The notes beneath the pieces were generated by a model. The model had not been told where the DNA came from, ran no database searches, and was given only the letters and a program-made list of their open reading frames with translations. This document shows positions 54,690 to 63,704 of a DNA stretch of 64,000 nt, piece after piece (the stretch's first letter is position 1; the number at the start of each line of letters is the position of its first letter). The DNA is taken from NCBI RefSeq assembly GCF_030700245.1, contig NZ_JAUYZI010000009.1, positions 1 to 64,000 of the forward strand, written 5' to 3'. Position numbers and translations under genes: made by a program. The DNA is from Methylobacterium amylolyticum. GTDB lineage: Bacteria > Pseudomonadota > Alphaproteobacteria > Rhizobiales > Beijerinckiaceae.

Positions 54690-57380
54690 GTGAGCACCTA
54701 CCGGTTCGACAGGCTGCTCGCGCCCCGGGCGATCGCCCTGGTCGGGGCCGGCGCGGAGGCGGGCTCCCTCGGGCGCAGCGTGCTGGACAACCTGCGGCGG
54801 GCGGGCTTCCCCGGCCCGATCCTGCCGGTCCATCCCGACCTCGACCGGGTCGACGGGCTGCCCTGCGTCCCGCGCCTCGCCGACCTGTCCACGACCCCCG
54901 ACCTCGTCGTCGTCGCCGTGCCCCCGGCCGCGGTGCCGGAGGCCGTCGATCACGCCGGGGCGCGCGGTGCGGCCGCCGCCGTGATCCTCACCGCGCGGCT
55001 CGGGCGCGAGCCCGAGGATCCGGGGCCCCGTGCCCGCGCCATCGCCCGCGGCCACTCCCTGCGCCTGCTCGGGCCGGACAGCGCCGGGCTCACGGTGCCG
55101 GGGGCCCGGCTCGACGCCAGCCTGTTCGCCCACGCGCCGGGGGCGGGCGACATCGCCCTGATCTCGCAATCCGGGACCGTCTGCGCCGCGATCGTCGAGT
55201 GGGCGGCCCGCCACGGGGTCGGGTTCTCGGCGGTCATGGCGATCGGCGGCGCCCTCGACATCGACGTGGCCGACTGCCTCGACCACTTCGCCGGCTGCGT
55301 CCGCACCCGCGCGATCCTGCTCTGCCTCGACCGGGTGGAGGACGCCCGCCGCTTCATGTCGGCCGCCCGCGCGAGCGCCCGCGCCAAGCCGGTGGTGGTG
55401 CTGCGGGCGGGCCGCCACCTGCCCGACACGCGCAGCGCGGTGACGCATACCGGCGCCCTGGCCCGGCCCGACGCGGTCTACGCCGCAGCCTTCCGCCGGG
55501 CGGGGCTGCTCGCGGTCCAGGATCTCGACGAGATGTTCGCCGCCGTCGCGACCCTCGGGCGCCAGCGCCCCTTCCCCGGCGGCCGCCTCGCGATCCTCAC
55601 CAACGGCCGCGGCATCGGCCTGCTCGCCGCCGACCGCCTCGCCGACCGCGCCGGCACCCTGGCCGATCTCCCGGCGGACGCGGGGCGCCCGGCCGGCAAC
55701 CCGGTGGATCTCGGCATCGACGCGGGCGGCGCCGATTTCGCCGCCGCGCTGGCGCCGCTGCTCGCCGACCGGGCGAGCGACGCGGTGCTGGCGGTCCACG
55801 TCCCCACCGCCCGCTCGCAGGCGGGGGCGGTGGCCGCGGCGGTCGCCGACACGGTGCGCGGGGCGCGGACCGGCACGCGGAAGAAGCCGGTCTTCGCGGT
55901 CTCGCTCGGCGAGGACGAGGCGGCGCAGGCGGCCTTCGCGGCGGCCGGCATCCCGCACTTCGCCACCGATTCCGAGGCGATCGAGGGCTTCCTCCACCTC
56001 GTGCGCTACCGCGAGGCGCAGGACGACCTGATGCGCACGCCCGACTCGCTGCCGCGGGACTTCTCCTCCGACACGGCCCGGGCGCGCCAGATCATCGCCG
56101 CCGCCCTGCGGCAGGGCGCGGCGTGGCTCGATCCGATCGCCGTGAACGGCCTGCTCGAAGCCTACGCCGTCCCGACCGTGCCGCTCGCGCTGGCCCCCGA
56201 CATCGATGCCGCCGCCGCCGCGGCGTGGCCGATCATCGCCCGCGGCGAGGCGGTGGCGCTCAAGGTCGTCTCGCCGGACATCGTCCACAAGTCGGATATC
56301 GGCGGCGTCCATCTCGACCTGACCAGCGAGGCCGCCGTCTGCGAGGCGGCCCGGGACATCCTGGCCCGGGCCCGGCGCGAGCGGCCGGACGCGCGGGTGA
56401 CCGGCTTCGCGGTGCAGCCGATGGTGCGGCGGGGGCGCCGCCGCGAGCTGATCGCCGGGCTCGCCGAGGACGCGGTGTTCGGGCCCGTGGTGGTGTTCGG
56501 CCGCGGCGGCGTCGCGGTCGAGGTGATCGACGACCGGGCGCTCGGCCTGCCGCCCCTCGACCTGACGCTCGCCCGCGACCTCATCGCCCGCACCCGGGTC
56601 TCCCGGCGGCTCGCCGCCTACCGGGACGTGCCGGCGGCCGACCTCGGCGCGGTCGCCCTGACGCTGGTGAAGCTCGCCCAGCTCGCCGCCGACCTGCCCC
56701 AGGTGCGCGAGCTCGACATCAACCCCTTGCTCGCCGACGAGACCGGCGTCCTCGCCCTCGACGCCCGGGTGCGGATCGGCCGCCCGGAGCCCGGCCGCTA
56801 CGCGCATCACGGCCGCCGCGGGCGCGGCCATCCGGGCTTCGCCATCCGGCCCTACCCGGCGGAGTGGGTGCGGCTCCTCAACGTCAAGGACCGCACCGTG
56901 CGGGTGCGCCCGGTGCGCCCGGAGGACGAGGGGCTGTTCCTCGCCTTCTTCGAGGGACTCGATCCCGAGGACGTCCGCATGCGCTTCTTCGGGCCGGTGC
57001 GGGCCTTCAGCCACGCCTTCCTCGCCCGGCTGACCCAGCTCGACTACGCCCGCGCCATCGCCTTCGTCGCCGTCGAGGTCGGCGCCGACGGGGCGGAGCG
57101 GATGCTCGGCGCGGTCCGGCTGCACGCCGACGCCAACCGCGACAGCGGCGAGTACGCGATCGGCGTCGGGCGCGACGCCCGGGGCACCGGCCTCGCCTAC
57201 GCGCTGATGCGCCTGATGATCGACTGGGCGCGCTTCGAGGGCATCGGCCGCGTCGAGGGCAGCGTGCTCGCCGAGAATCGCCCGATGCTCGCCGTCTGCC
57301 GCCGCCTCGGCTTCGCGCAGAGCCGCGATCCCGATGATCCGGGGCTGGTGATGGTGCGGCTCGACCTCGCGGCGGGGTGA
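54690..57380 (+). CDS. Acyl-CoA synthetase (ADP-forming)-like protein fused to GNAT acetyltransferase (Pat/YfiQ type)
   Basis: This 896-residue protein has a CoA-binding domain (RFDRLLAPRAIALVGAGAEA), succinyl-CoA-ligase-like domains (LISQSGTVCAAIVEWAARHG), an ATP-grasp domain (about residues 480-705, with VALKVVSPDIVHKSDIGGVH) and a C-terminal GNAT domain (about 735-896, with YAIGVGRDARGTGLAYALMR). This is the design of protein lysine acetyltransferases Pat/YfiQ/Pka, which inactivate acetyl-CoA synthetase by acetylation. The start is GTG at 54690. The class III sirtuin at 26686 could be the reversing enzyme. Confidence 0.9.
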   Translation: MSTYRFDRLLAPRAIALVGAGAEAGSLGRSVLDNLRRAGFPGPILPVHPDLDRVDGLPCVPRLADLSTTPDLVVVAVPPAAVPEAVDHAGARGAAAAVILTARLGREPEDPGPRARAIARGHSLRLLGPDSAGLTVPGARLDASLFAHAPGAGDIALISQSGTVCAAIVEWAARHGVGFSAVMAIGGALDIDVADCLDHFAGCVRTRAILLCLDRVEDARRFMSAARASARAKPVVVLRAGRHLPDTRSAVTHTGALARPDAVYAAAFRRAGLLAVQDLDEMFAAVATLGRQRPFPGGRLAILTNGRGIGLLAADRLADRAGTLADLPADAGRPAGNPVDLGIDAGGADFAAALAPLLADRASDAVLAVHVPTARSQAGAVAAAVADTVRGARTGTRKKPVFAVSLGEDEAAQAAFAAAGIPHFATDSEAIEGFLHLVRYREAQDDLMRTPDSLPRDFSSDTARARQIIAAALRQGAAWLDPIAVNGLLEAYAVPTVPLALAPDIDAAAAAAWPIIARGEAVALKVVSPDIVHKSDIGGVHLDLTSEAAVCEAARDILARARRERPDARVTGFAVQPMVRRGRRRELIAGLAEDAVFGPVVVFGRGGVAVEVIDDRALGLPPLDLTLARDLIARTRVSRRLAAYRDVPAADLGAVALTLVKLAQLAADLPQVRELDINPLLADETGVLALDARVRIGRPEPGRYAHHGRRGRGHPGFAIRPYPAEWVRLLNVKDRTVRVRPVRPEDEGLFLAFFEGLDPEDVRMRFFGPVRAFSHAFLARLTQLDYARAIAFVAVEVGADGAERMLGAVRLHADANRDSGEYAIGVGRDARGTGLAYALMRLMIDWARFEGIGRVEGSVLAENRPMLAVCRRLGFAQSRDPDDPGLVMVRLDLAAG

Positions 57381-57422
57381 TGCCGTTCTCCGGCTGAAAT
57401 CGCTCGGTCGCCCCCCGCCCGC

Positions 57423-57516
57423 GCCGTCATCGCGAGCCGCAGGCGAAGCGACCCAGGGCTGCGCGCGACTTCAAACCGTGGCGCTGCTAGATTGCTTCGC
57501 TGCGCTCGCAAAGACG
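57423..57516 (+). repeat. REP-like dispersed repeat, copy 2 (intact)
   Basis: It begins CCGTCATCGCGAGCCGCAGG, continues CGAAGCGACCCAGGGCTGCG and ends with ATTGCTTCGCTGCGCTCGCA followed by AAGACG. This intact copy shows the uninterrupted target GAAGCGACCCAGGG split by the IS110 element at 35-1308. It sits in the 265-bp gap after the Pat-type gene. Confidence 0.8.
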
Positions 57517-57591
57517 AGCGGAGACGACCGCGGCCCCTCGACCGAAACAGCGTGACGTGCACGGTCGACGCCGCGCTCAAGTCCACGAAAA

Positions 57592-57617
57592 AGCCCCGCA
57601 TCCGGGGATGCGGGGCT
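57592..57617 (-). terminator. Rho-independent terminator of dps
   Basis: AGCCCCGCATCC (57592-57603) pairs with GGATGCGGGGCT (57606-57617). Read on the minus strand the stem is followed by TTTTCGTGG, a proper T tract, 29 bases after the dps stop. Confidence 0.88.
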
Positions 57618-57645
57618 GTTCGGATCGTCGATCCGGACGTGGGAT

Positions 57646-58179
57646 TTAGTGGCCGCCCTCGGAGGCGTTGCGGGTCGCCTCGTAGAGGAACCACGTGCGC
57701 TCCTCGGACTGGTCGATCCACTCCTCGAGCAGCGAGGTGGTGGAGACGTCGTTGGCCTCGTCAGTGATGCCGTGCAGCTCGCGCATGTTGGCGGTGAGCG
57801 CCTTGTTGTCGTCCCGCAGCTCCTTGAGCATGTCGAGCGGGCTCACGTACTCGGCGTCGTTGTCCGGCACGCGGGTCAGCGCATGGGCCTGGCCCAGCGA
57901 GCGCAGCACGGTGCCGCCGATCTTGCGGGCGCGCTCGCCGACCGCGTCGATGATCGCGAAGATCTGCTGCGACTGCTCGTCCATCAGCAGGTGGTAATCG
58001 CGAAAATTCGGGCCGCTGACGTGCCAGTGGAAGTTCTTGGTCTTGATGTAGAGCGCGAACAGGTCGGACAGCAGGACGGTCAGGCCCTCGGCGATCTTCT
58101 TGGTATCGTTCGGGTCGAGGTCGGTCGGGGTGTTGAGCCGGTCGCTCTCGATGCGGCTGATCGGCTTGGCCTTGGCCAT
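57646..58179 (-). CDS. dps: Dps family DNA-binding ferritin-like protein
   Basis: This 177-residue protein has the Dps four-helix bundle. Ferroxidase-site residues are in TKNFHWHVSGPNFRDYH and LLMDEQSQQIFAIIDAVGER; the C-terminal half has TSLLEEWIDQSEERTWFLYE. The N-terminal basic tail (AKAKPISRIESDR) could bind DNA. Dps stores iron and protects DNA from peroxide. GGAGATACCCC precedes the ATG. Confidence 0.93.
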   Translation of the reverse strand: MAKAKPISRIESDRLNTPTDLDPNDTKKIAEGLTVLLSDLFALYIKTKNFHWHVSGPNFRDYHLLMDEQSQQIFAIIDAVGERARKIGGTVLRSLGQAHALTRVPDNDAEYVSPLDMLKELRDDNKALTANMRELHGITDEANDVSTTSLLEEWIDQSEERTWFLYEATRNASEGGH

Positions 58180-58321
58180 GGGGTATCTCCGGTTCCTTGG
58201 CTGTGGGTGTCGCAGCAGCGTGCCGCTTCCCGGGCGGGGAAGGGCCGGCCGCGTTCACACCGGCAATGACCGGTCCCCTCGAATGTTCCGCCTCCTTTCG
58301 CCGTGCATGGCAGGGTTGGGA

Positions 58322-59863
58322 TCAGCGCGCAGGTTGGAGCGATTCCAGAGTGCGGCGCGGCGCCGCGGCAGGCTCGGCGGCCTTCTTGGCGGCGGCCTTC
58401 GGACCGGTCGCGCCGGTCACCGGCGGGTCGGCCGGCCGGGCGGCGGCGGCGGCCGGAGCCGGGGCGGTGGTCGCGGGGGCGGGGCTGTCGAGCCCGTAGA
58501 TGTCGTCGCGGAAATGCGCCCGCCCGTCCGGGCCGCCATAGCCCGTCAGGTAGACGAATCTGACGGGGACCGGCTTCGCCAGCTTGATGTCGCGGCGCTC
58601 GCCGTCGGCGATGCCGGTCTCGACCTCCATCGGCCCCCAGGCCGAGCCCGGACCGTTCGGCCCCTCGACCCCCTGGAGGAGCCAGCCGACGAACTCCTTC
58701 ACCTGCCCGACGCGGACGCAGCCGTGGCTGTGGAAGCGGACGCTGCGCGCGAACAGCGACTTGGCCGGCGTGTCGTGCATGTACACCGCGTAGCGGTTCG
58801 GCATATCGATCCGCACCTGGCCGAGCGAGTTGTCGAGGCCGGAATCCTGGCGCAGCGTGTAGTTCACCGCCTTCTCGGTCGCCCAGTCCACCTTGGTCGG
58901 GTCGACCTCGATCCCGCCGGGGCCGAGGATGCGGATGCGGTTCTTGGCCAAGTAGCCCGGGTTCTTGCGCATCTGCGGGATGATCTCGTTCTTCACCACC
59001 GAGACCGGCACCGTCCAGGTCGGGTTGAAGTTGATGTCGGTGATCCGGGTCTCGATCGCCGGCGTCGCCTTGTCGGGCGAACCCACCACCGCGACGTAGC
59101 GGCGGACGACCTGGCCGCCCTCCACCGCCTCGACGGTGGCCGAGGGGATGTTCACGGTCACGTAGCGCTCGCCGAACGGGAACTTCGAGCCCATCAGCCG
59201 CGCGGCGGAGGCGGCGAGCTGGCGCTGGCGCGTCTCGGCCGGAACGTTGAGCGCGTTGAGCGTCAGCCGGCCCAGAATGCCGCTGTCGGGCAGGCCGTGG
59301 CGGGCCTGGAACGCGGCGATCGCGGCCACAAGCGGCGGGTCGAGCCGGTCGCTCGGGGCCGCGTTGGCGGGCAGGTCGCCGACGAGGGTCAGGTGGTGGC
59401 GCAGGGCGGGGATCGCCGGGCTGCGCTCGCCGGGCTTGAGGCTCGCGAGCGCGTCCGGGGTCCGCTCCCAGCCGCCGGCCTCGGCGAAGGCCGCGTAGCG
59501 CTCGGCCGCCGCCAGCGTGTCGAGGAAGGTGCGGGGGGTGAGCGTCGGGAGCGGGTCGGCGGAGACCTTGGCGTAGACGAGCGGCGCCGGCTCCCGCTTC
59601 TTCGGGGGCGTGTCCGCGGGCTTGACGGACGGCGCGGCCGCCTCGGCCGCGGGCGGCGTCGCCGGCTGCGGGACGGGGGCCGCGGGCGTGGCGGGCGCCG
59701 CTGCGGCGGCGGGGACGGGCCCCGCCGCGGGAGCGGCCTGTTGCGTCGGCGCGGGGGCGCCCTGGGCGAGGGCCCCGCCGAGGCCCGCGAGCAGGGCGGG
59801 CAGGCAGAGGCCCGCGCGGAGGCGGGCGCGGGGGCGGGGCGGGACGGGGTGGGGCGGGACCAT
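58322..59863 (-). CDS. L,D-transpeptidase (YcbB-like)
   Basis: This 513-residue exported enzyme has a signal segment (RARLRAGLCLPALLAGLGGA), a long Ala/Pro-rich linker, a peptidoglycan-binding domain (DPPLVAAIAAFQARHGLPDS) and a YkuD catalytic domain with the HSHGCVRV motif (catalytic Cys) and VGSPDKATPAIET. It forms 3-3 peptidoglycan crosslinks or attaches proteins in the periplasm. The C-terminal 60 residues are again Ala/Pro-rich. The start at 59863 follows GGGAGAG. Confidence 0.92.
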   Translation of the reverse strand: MVPPHPVPPRPRARLRAGLCLPALLAGLGGALAQGAPAPTQQAAPAAGPVPAAAAAPATPAAPVPQPATPPAAEAAAPSVKPADTPPKKREPAPLVYAKVSADPLPTLTPRTFLDTLAAAERYAAFAEAGGWERTPDALASLKPGERSPAIPALRHHLTLVGDLPANAAPSDRLDPPLVAAIAAFQARHGLPDSGILGRLTLNALNVPAETRQRQLAASAARLMGSKFPFGERYVTVNIPSATVEAVEGGQVVRRYVAVVGSPDKATPAIETRITDINFNPTWTVPVSVVKNEIIPQMRKNPGYLAKNRIRILGPGGIEVDPTKVDWATEKAVNYTLRQDSGLDNSLGQVRIDMPNRYAVYMHDTPAKSLFARSVRFHSHGCVRVGQVKEFVGWLLQGVEGPNGPGSAWGPMEVETGIADGERRDIKLAKPVPVRFVYLTGYGGPDGRAHFRDDIYGLDSPAPATTAPAPAAAAARPADPPVTGATGPKAAAKKAAEPAAAPRRTLESLQPAR

Positions 59864-60024
59864 GACGCGACTCTCCCGACGGCGCCCACCGGCGCGATCG
59901 GCGGCGATCATGGGTCGGGATGGTTACCGTTTTCCTCCGCCGCCGATTCACCATGGCGCGGGTCCGGGCGCCCGCCGCCCCCGCGCCCGTGTAGTAGTGA
60001 GAAGGCTCGCCGGATCTGCCCACC

Positions 60025-61167
60025 ATGACGCCGCCCGCCGCGACAATGCCGCCCGCCCCGGAGCCCGCGCCGGCCGGCTACCCGCGCGCGATGCCCTACC
60101 TGCCCCAGCTCGACGGGGTGCGGGCGCTGGCGGTGCTCATCGTGTTCGCCGCCCATTGCGGCTACAGCCACGTGGTGCCGGGCGGCTTCGGCGTCACGGT
60201 GTTCTTCTTCCTCAGCGGCTACCTGATCACCACGCTGCTGCGGATCGAGCGCGCGGCCGCGGGCACCGTCTCGCTGCGGGCCTTCTACATCCGCCGCGCC
60301 TTGCGCATCCTGCCGCCGCTCTACCTGACGCTCGCGATCGTGGGCGCGCTCTACGCCGCCGGGCTGCTCGACTGGATGCCGGTCGAGCCGGCGGCGGTGC
60401 TGGGGCAGGTGACCTTCCTGACGAACTACCCCGGCCTGTTCGGCACCGAGGCGGTGCTGCCGGTGCCCCTCTGGAGCCTCGCCATCGAGGAGCACTTCTA
60501 CCTCGTCTTCCCCGTCGTCTTCGCCCTGTGGCTCGGCCGCGCGCGCCCGCGCCGGGCGGCGCTCGCCTGCCTCGCCGTCTGCGTGCTCGTCCTGGGCATC
60601 CGCGGCCTCAACGTCTGGCGGCTTGCCGACTACAGCCTGAACTACTCGTGGACCCACACCCGCATCGACGCGATCCTGTTCGGCTGCTGCCTCGGCCTGT
60701 GGAACAACCCCGTGATCCCCGCCGACCGGGCGTGGCGGCCGCGGGCGTGGCACGTCGGCTTGAGCCTCGCGGTGATCCTCGGCACGCTGGCCGTGCGCGA
60801 TCCCGCCTTCCGCGAGAGCCTGCGCTACACGCTCCAGAGCGCCGCCCTGTTCGTGCCCTTCGCCTACCTGCTGCACGGGGCGGGGCCGGTCGTGCGGCTG
60901 CTCGCGAGCCGGCCGCTGCGCCAACTCGGGCTGTGGTCCTACAGCTTCTACCTCGCGCACGCGGCGGCGGTCGCGCTGGTGCTGCACGTCGCCCCCGGCC
61001 TGTCCCGCCCCGCGCTGATGCTCGCCGCGTTCCTGCCCACGCTGGCGTGGTGCTGGGCGATGTCCGCCCTCGTCGAGCGCCCCTGCGCGCGCCTGCGCCG
61101 CCGCCTGCTCGCCGACCGCCCGCCCGAGCCGGCGCTCGGCGAGGCGGCCCGGATCACGCCCGCCTGA
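60025..61167 (+). CDS. Acyltransferase-3 family membrane protein (OafA/YrhL-like)
   Basis: This 380-residue protein has about 10 membrane helices. Family motifs are LPQLDGVRALAVLIVFAAHC (catalytic His in the FAAHCG position), GGFGVTVFFFLSGYLITTLL, FYIRRALRILPPLYLTL and PLWSLAIEEHFYLVFPVVFA. Members O-acylate sugars of lipopolysaccharide, exopolysaccharide or peptidoglycan. The 3' end overlaps the convergent xylanase gene by 14 bases. The substrate is unknown. Confidence 0.9.
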   Translation: MTPPAATMPPAPEPAPAGYPRAMPYLPQLDGVRALAVLIVFAAHCGYSHVVPGGFGVTVFFFLSGYLITTLLRIERAAAGTVSLRAFYIRRALRILPPLYLTLAIVGALYAAGLLDWMPVEPAAVLGQVTFLTNYPGLFGTEAVLPVPLWSLAIEEHFYLVFPVVFALWLGRARPRRAALACLAVCVLVLGIRGLNVWRLADYSLNYSWTHTRIDAILFGCCLGLWNNPVIPADRAWRPRAWHVGLSLAVILGTLAVRDPAFRESLRYTLQSAALFVPFAYLLHGAGPVVRLLASRPLRQLGLWSYSFYLAHAAAVALVLHVAPGLSRPALMLAAFLPTLAWCWAMSALVERPCARLRRRLLADRPPEPALGEAARITPA

Positions 61168-62344
61168 GCTTGTCCCGCGCGGCCGCGTGGTCGGGGGCCT
61201 CGCGGAAGGCGCGCTGCATCGCGTGCCACACGGGCTTGCGCTGGAAGCGCGCGTCGAGCGGCAGGGCCCGCTGCGGCAGGCCGTCCGGCCGCTTGCGGAA
61301 GGGATGGTCGTTCAGCCACGTGTCGGGGTCGTAGATGTCCCAGCTCACGATATCGAGGGTCGCGGGCTCGGCCAGCACCACGTCGAGGTAGCGCCGGGCG
61401 AAGTCGGCCACCATCCGGTCGCGGGTCGGCACGTCCGAGGGGAAGGCGCGGTCGTCGATGTCGAACTCGGTGATCTCGATGCCGAGCCCCATCGCCCCGA
61501 TCTCGGCGAGGAAGCGCCGGAGCTGGCCCTGGTCGATCGGCACCGTGCTCGTGAGGTGCGATTGCAGGCCGAAGCGCTTGATCGGCACGCCGCGGGCGCG
61601 CATCGCCGAAAGCCGCCGCAGCACCTTGGTCCGCTTGGCCTCCATCCAGGGGGCGCCCTGCTCGACCGCGTCCTCGTTCCACGTGCCGGCCGCCGCCGGG
61701 TCGGTCTCGCGCAGGATCCGGAAGGCGAGGTCGACGTAGCCGGGCCCGATCGCCGCGAGCCAGGGCGAGTCGCGCAGGCCGCCGCCGCGGTCGGGATCGC
61801 TCTCGTTGCCGAAGATCTCGTTGACCACGTCCCAGGCGACGATCTGCCCGCGGTAGTGCCCGGCCACCGTCTCGATCCAGCGCCGCATGAAGTCCTCGGC
61901 CTGGACGGCGTTGGCGCGGGCGAGCAGCGGTCCGACCCAGGGCGGCAGCGCCGCGTGCCAGACCAGGGTGTGGCCGCGCATGCGCTGGCCGTTGGCGCGG
62001 GCGAAGCGCAGGATCGCGTCGCCGCGGGCGAAGTCGGTGCGTCCGGGGGCGGGCAGCACCTCCTCCATCTTCATCTCGGTGCCGCAGACGAGGAGCCCGC
62101 ATTCCCGCGCCACCGCCTGCCGGTAGGGAGGGGACGTGTCGAAGCGGTGGAACGGCACCTCGCAGCCGTAGAGCAGGCCCTTGGCCGCCGCCGCCGCCTG
62201 GAGGCTGTCCGCGGACCACGACGGCCGGCCGAGCGGCCCGAACCCCGCGGCGGGGGCGGCCCCGGCGCTGGGTGCGGCGGACGCGGGACGGGCGAGGCCG
62301 CAGGCGGCCCCGGCCAGCACGGCGCGGCGGCTCAATCCAGGCAT
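61154..62344 (-). CDS. Exported GH10 endo-1,4-beta-xylanase
   Basis: This 396-residue glycoside hydrolase family 10 enzyme has a Tat signal (LSRRAVLAGAACGLARPASA). The (beta/alpha)8 barrel has GHTLVWHAALPPWV, acid/base Glu in AWDVVNEIFGN, nucleophile Glu in GIEITEFDID, and SWDIYDPDTWL. Targets are xylan-type plant polymers or another beta-glycan, which fits a plant-associated bacterium. An ATG at 62377 would add 11 residues before the twin-arginine region. Confidence 0.92.
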   Translation of the reverse strand: MPGLSRRAVLAGAACGLARPASAAPSAGAAPAAGFGPLGRPSWSADSLQAAAAAKGLLYGCEVPFHRFDTSPPYRQAVARECGLLVCGTEMKMEEVLPAPGRTDFARGDAILRFARANGQRMRGHTLVWHAALPPWVGPLLARANAVQAEDFMRRWIETVAGHYRGQIVAWDVVNEIFGNESDPDRGGGLRDSPWLAAIGPGYVDLAFRILRETDPAAAGTWNEDAVEQGAPWMEAKRTKVLRRLSAMRARGVPIKRFGLQSHLTSTVPIDQGQLRRFLAEIGAMGLGIEITEFDIDDRAFPSDVPTRDRMVADFARRYLDVVLAEPATLDIVSWDIYDPDTWLNDHPFRKRPDGLPQRALPLDARFQRKPVWHAMQRAFREAPDHAAARDKLRRA

Positions 62345-62524
62345 GTCCGTCCCCGATCCCCCATCCCGATCCTCCATCCCGATCCTCCGTGCGGCCGATT
62401 ACAGCACACGCAGCCGGCCCCGGGCGATCCGCGCCGGATGCGGGCCGGGGCTTGTCCCCACGGCGTCGCCTTCGGCCCGGCGCGCCCCATGTTGCGGGGC
62501 CGTCCGCCAGCCAGGAACCCGCCG

Positions 62525-63367
62525 ATGAGCCAGCACCCCGCGATCAGCCCCGGCCGCAGCGCGGTGGTGACCGGCGCCGCGAGCGGCATCGGGCTCGCCG
62601 CCGCCAAGGCGTTCGCGTCCGCCGGCATGAACGTCTGGCTCGCCGACCTGCCGGGCGAGCGCCTGGAGGCGGCCCGCGCCGCGGTGGCCGCCCTCGCCGC
62701 CGTCGAGGTGCGCGCCGTGCCGACCGACGTCTCGGACCGTGCCGCGATGGAGGCGCTCGCCGCCGCCAGCGCCAAGGCCGGGCCGCCGGCCGTGGTGATG
62801 CTCAACGCCGGGATCGAGGCCGGCGGCACGCTGTTCTCCGAGGCGGAGGTCTGGGAGCGGATCCTGGGGGTGAACCTCTGGGGCGTGGTCAACGGCATCC
62901 ACGCCTTCGCGCCCGGCATGATCGCGGGGGGCAAGCCCGGGGCGGTGGTCGTCACCGGCTCGAAGCAGGGCATCACCACGCCGCCGGGCAACACGCCCTA
63001 CAACGTGTCGAAGGCGGGGGTGAAGGCGGTCACCGAGGCGCTCGCCCACGACCTGCGCGGTCGCGAGAGCTGCCGGGTCAGCGCCCACCTGCTGATCCCC
63101 GGCTTCGTCTATACCGGCCTGACGAAGGCCCGCGGCGTCGCGGAGAAGCCTGCCGGCGCCTGGACGCCGGAGGAGACGGTCGCCTTCCTGCTGGAGCGGC
63201 TGGCCCTGGGCGACTTCTACATCCTCTGCCCGGACGGCGAGACCACCCGCGCGCAGGACGCCAAGCGGATCGCCTGGGCGGCGGGCGACCTCGTCGAGAA
63301 CCGCCCGGCCCTGTCGCGCTGGCACCCGGATTTTGCCGAGGCGTTCAAGCGGCACATGGAGGGATAA
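62525..63367 (+). CDS. SDR family oxidoreductase
   Basis: This 280-residue short-chain dehydrogenase has the Rossmann motif VVTGAASGIGLAAA, MLNAGIEAGG, the catalytic Ser in VTGSKQG and YNVSKAGVKAVTEAL. The C-terminal segment with GDFYILCPDGETTRAQDAKR matches a subgroup of SDRs of unknown substrate. It is divergent from the xylanase gene. Just after its stop a 16-base unit (AGCCTCTGGAAGGGTG) is duplicated with one change. Confidence 0.9.
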   Translation: MSQHPAISPGRSAVVTGAASGIGLAAAKAFASAGMNVWLADLPGERLEAARAAVAALAAVEVRAVPTDVSDRAAMEALAAASAKAGPPAVVMLNAGIEAGGTLFSEAEVWERILGVNLWGVVNGIHAFAPGMIAGGKPGAVVVTGSKQGITTPPGNTPYNVSKAGVKAVTEALAHDLRGRESCRVSAHLLIPGFVYTGLTKARGVAEKPAGAWTPEETVAFLLERLALGDFYILCPDGETTRAQDAKRIAWAAGDLVENRPALSRWHPDFAEAFKRHMEG

Positions 63368-63704
63368 GCCTCTGGAAGGGTGAGCCTCTGGAGGGGTGAT
63401 ACGGCTTCCGGCCGAAGGGTTCGGGATCGACGCTCTCCGTCCTTGCGAGCGGAGCGAAGCAATCCAGCAGCGCGACGTTCTGAGACCGCGCGGTGCCCTG
63501 GGTCGCTTCGCCTGGGGCTCGCGATGACGGCGCAGGCCAGGATCACCGAACGGTTCACCCGGAAACGCCATGGGCCTCCGGCGCCGTCGAGACCCGTCGG
63601 CGCTCTCGTGCTCCCCGGTCGGATTCAATCTCCGGTCGGCTGGACATCGCTCCCGACGGGGCCGCATCCTCGATCCGCTCCGGCGCGCGGCACTCGTCCG
63701 GGCG
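63368..63704. other. Region after the SDR gene with a REP-like repeat
   Basis: This 337-bp region holds the imperfect tandem 16-bp duplication after the SDR stop (63367-63400), the third REP-like copy (63441-63532, inverted), and low-information GC-rich sequence. No gene is evident. Confidence 0.45.
63441..63532 (-). repeat. REP-like dispersed repeat, copy 3 (inverted)
   Basis: On the plus strand it begins CCTTGCGAGCGGAGCGAAGC and ends CCCTGGGTCGCTTCGCCTGG then GGCTCGCGATGACGGC. The reverse complement aligns with copy 2 from end to end, with a variable middle. Confidence 0.78.
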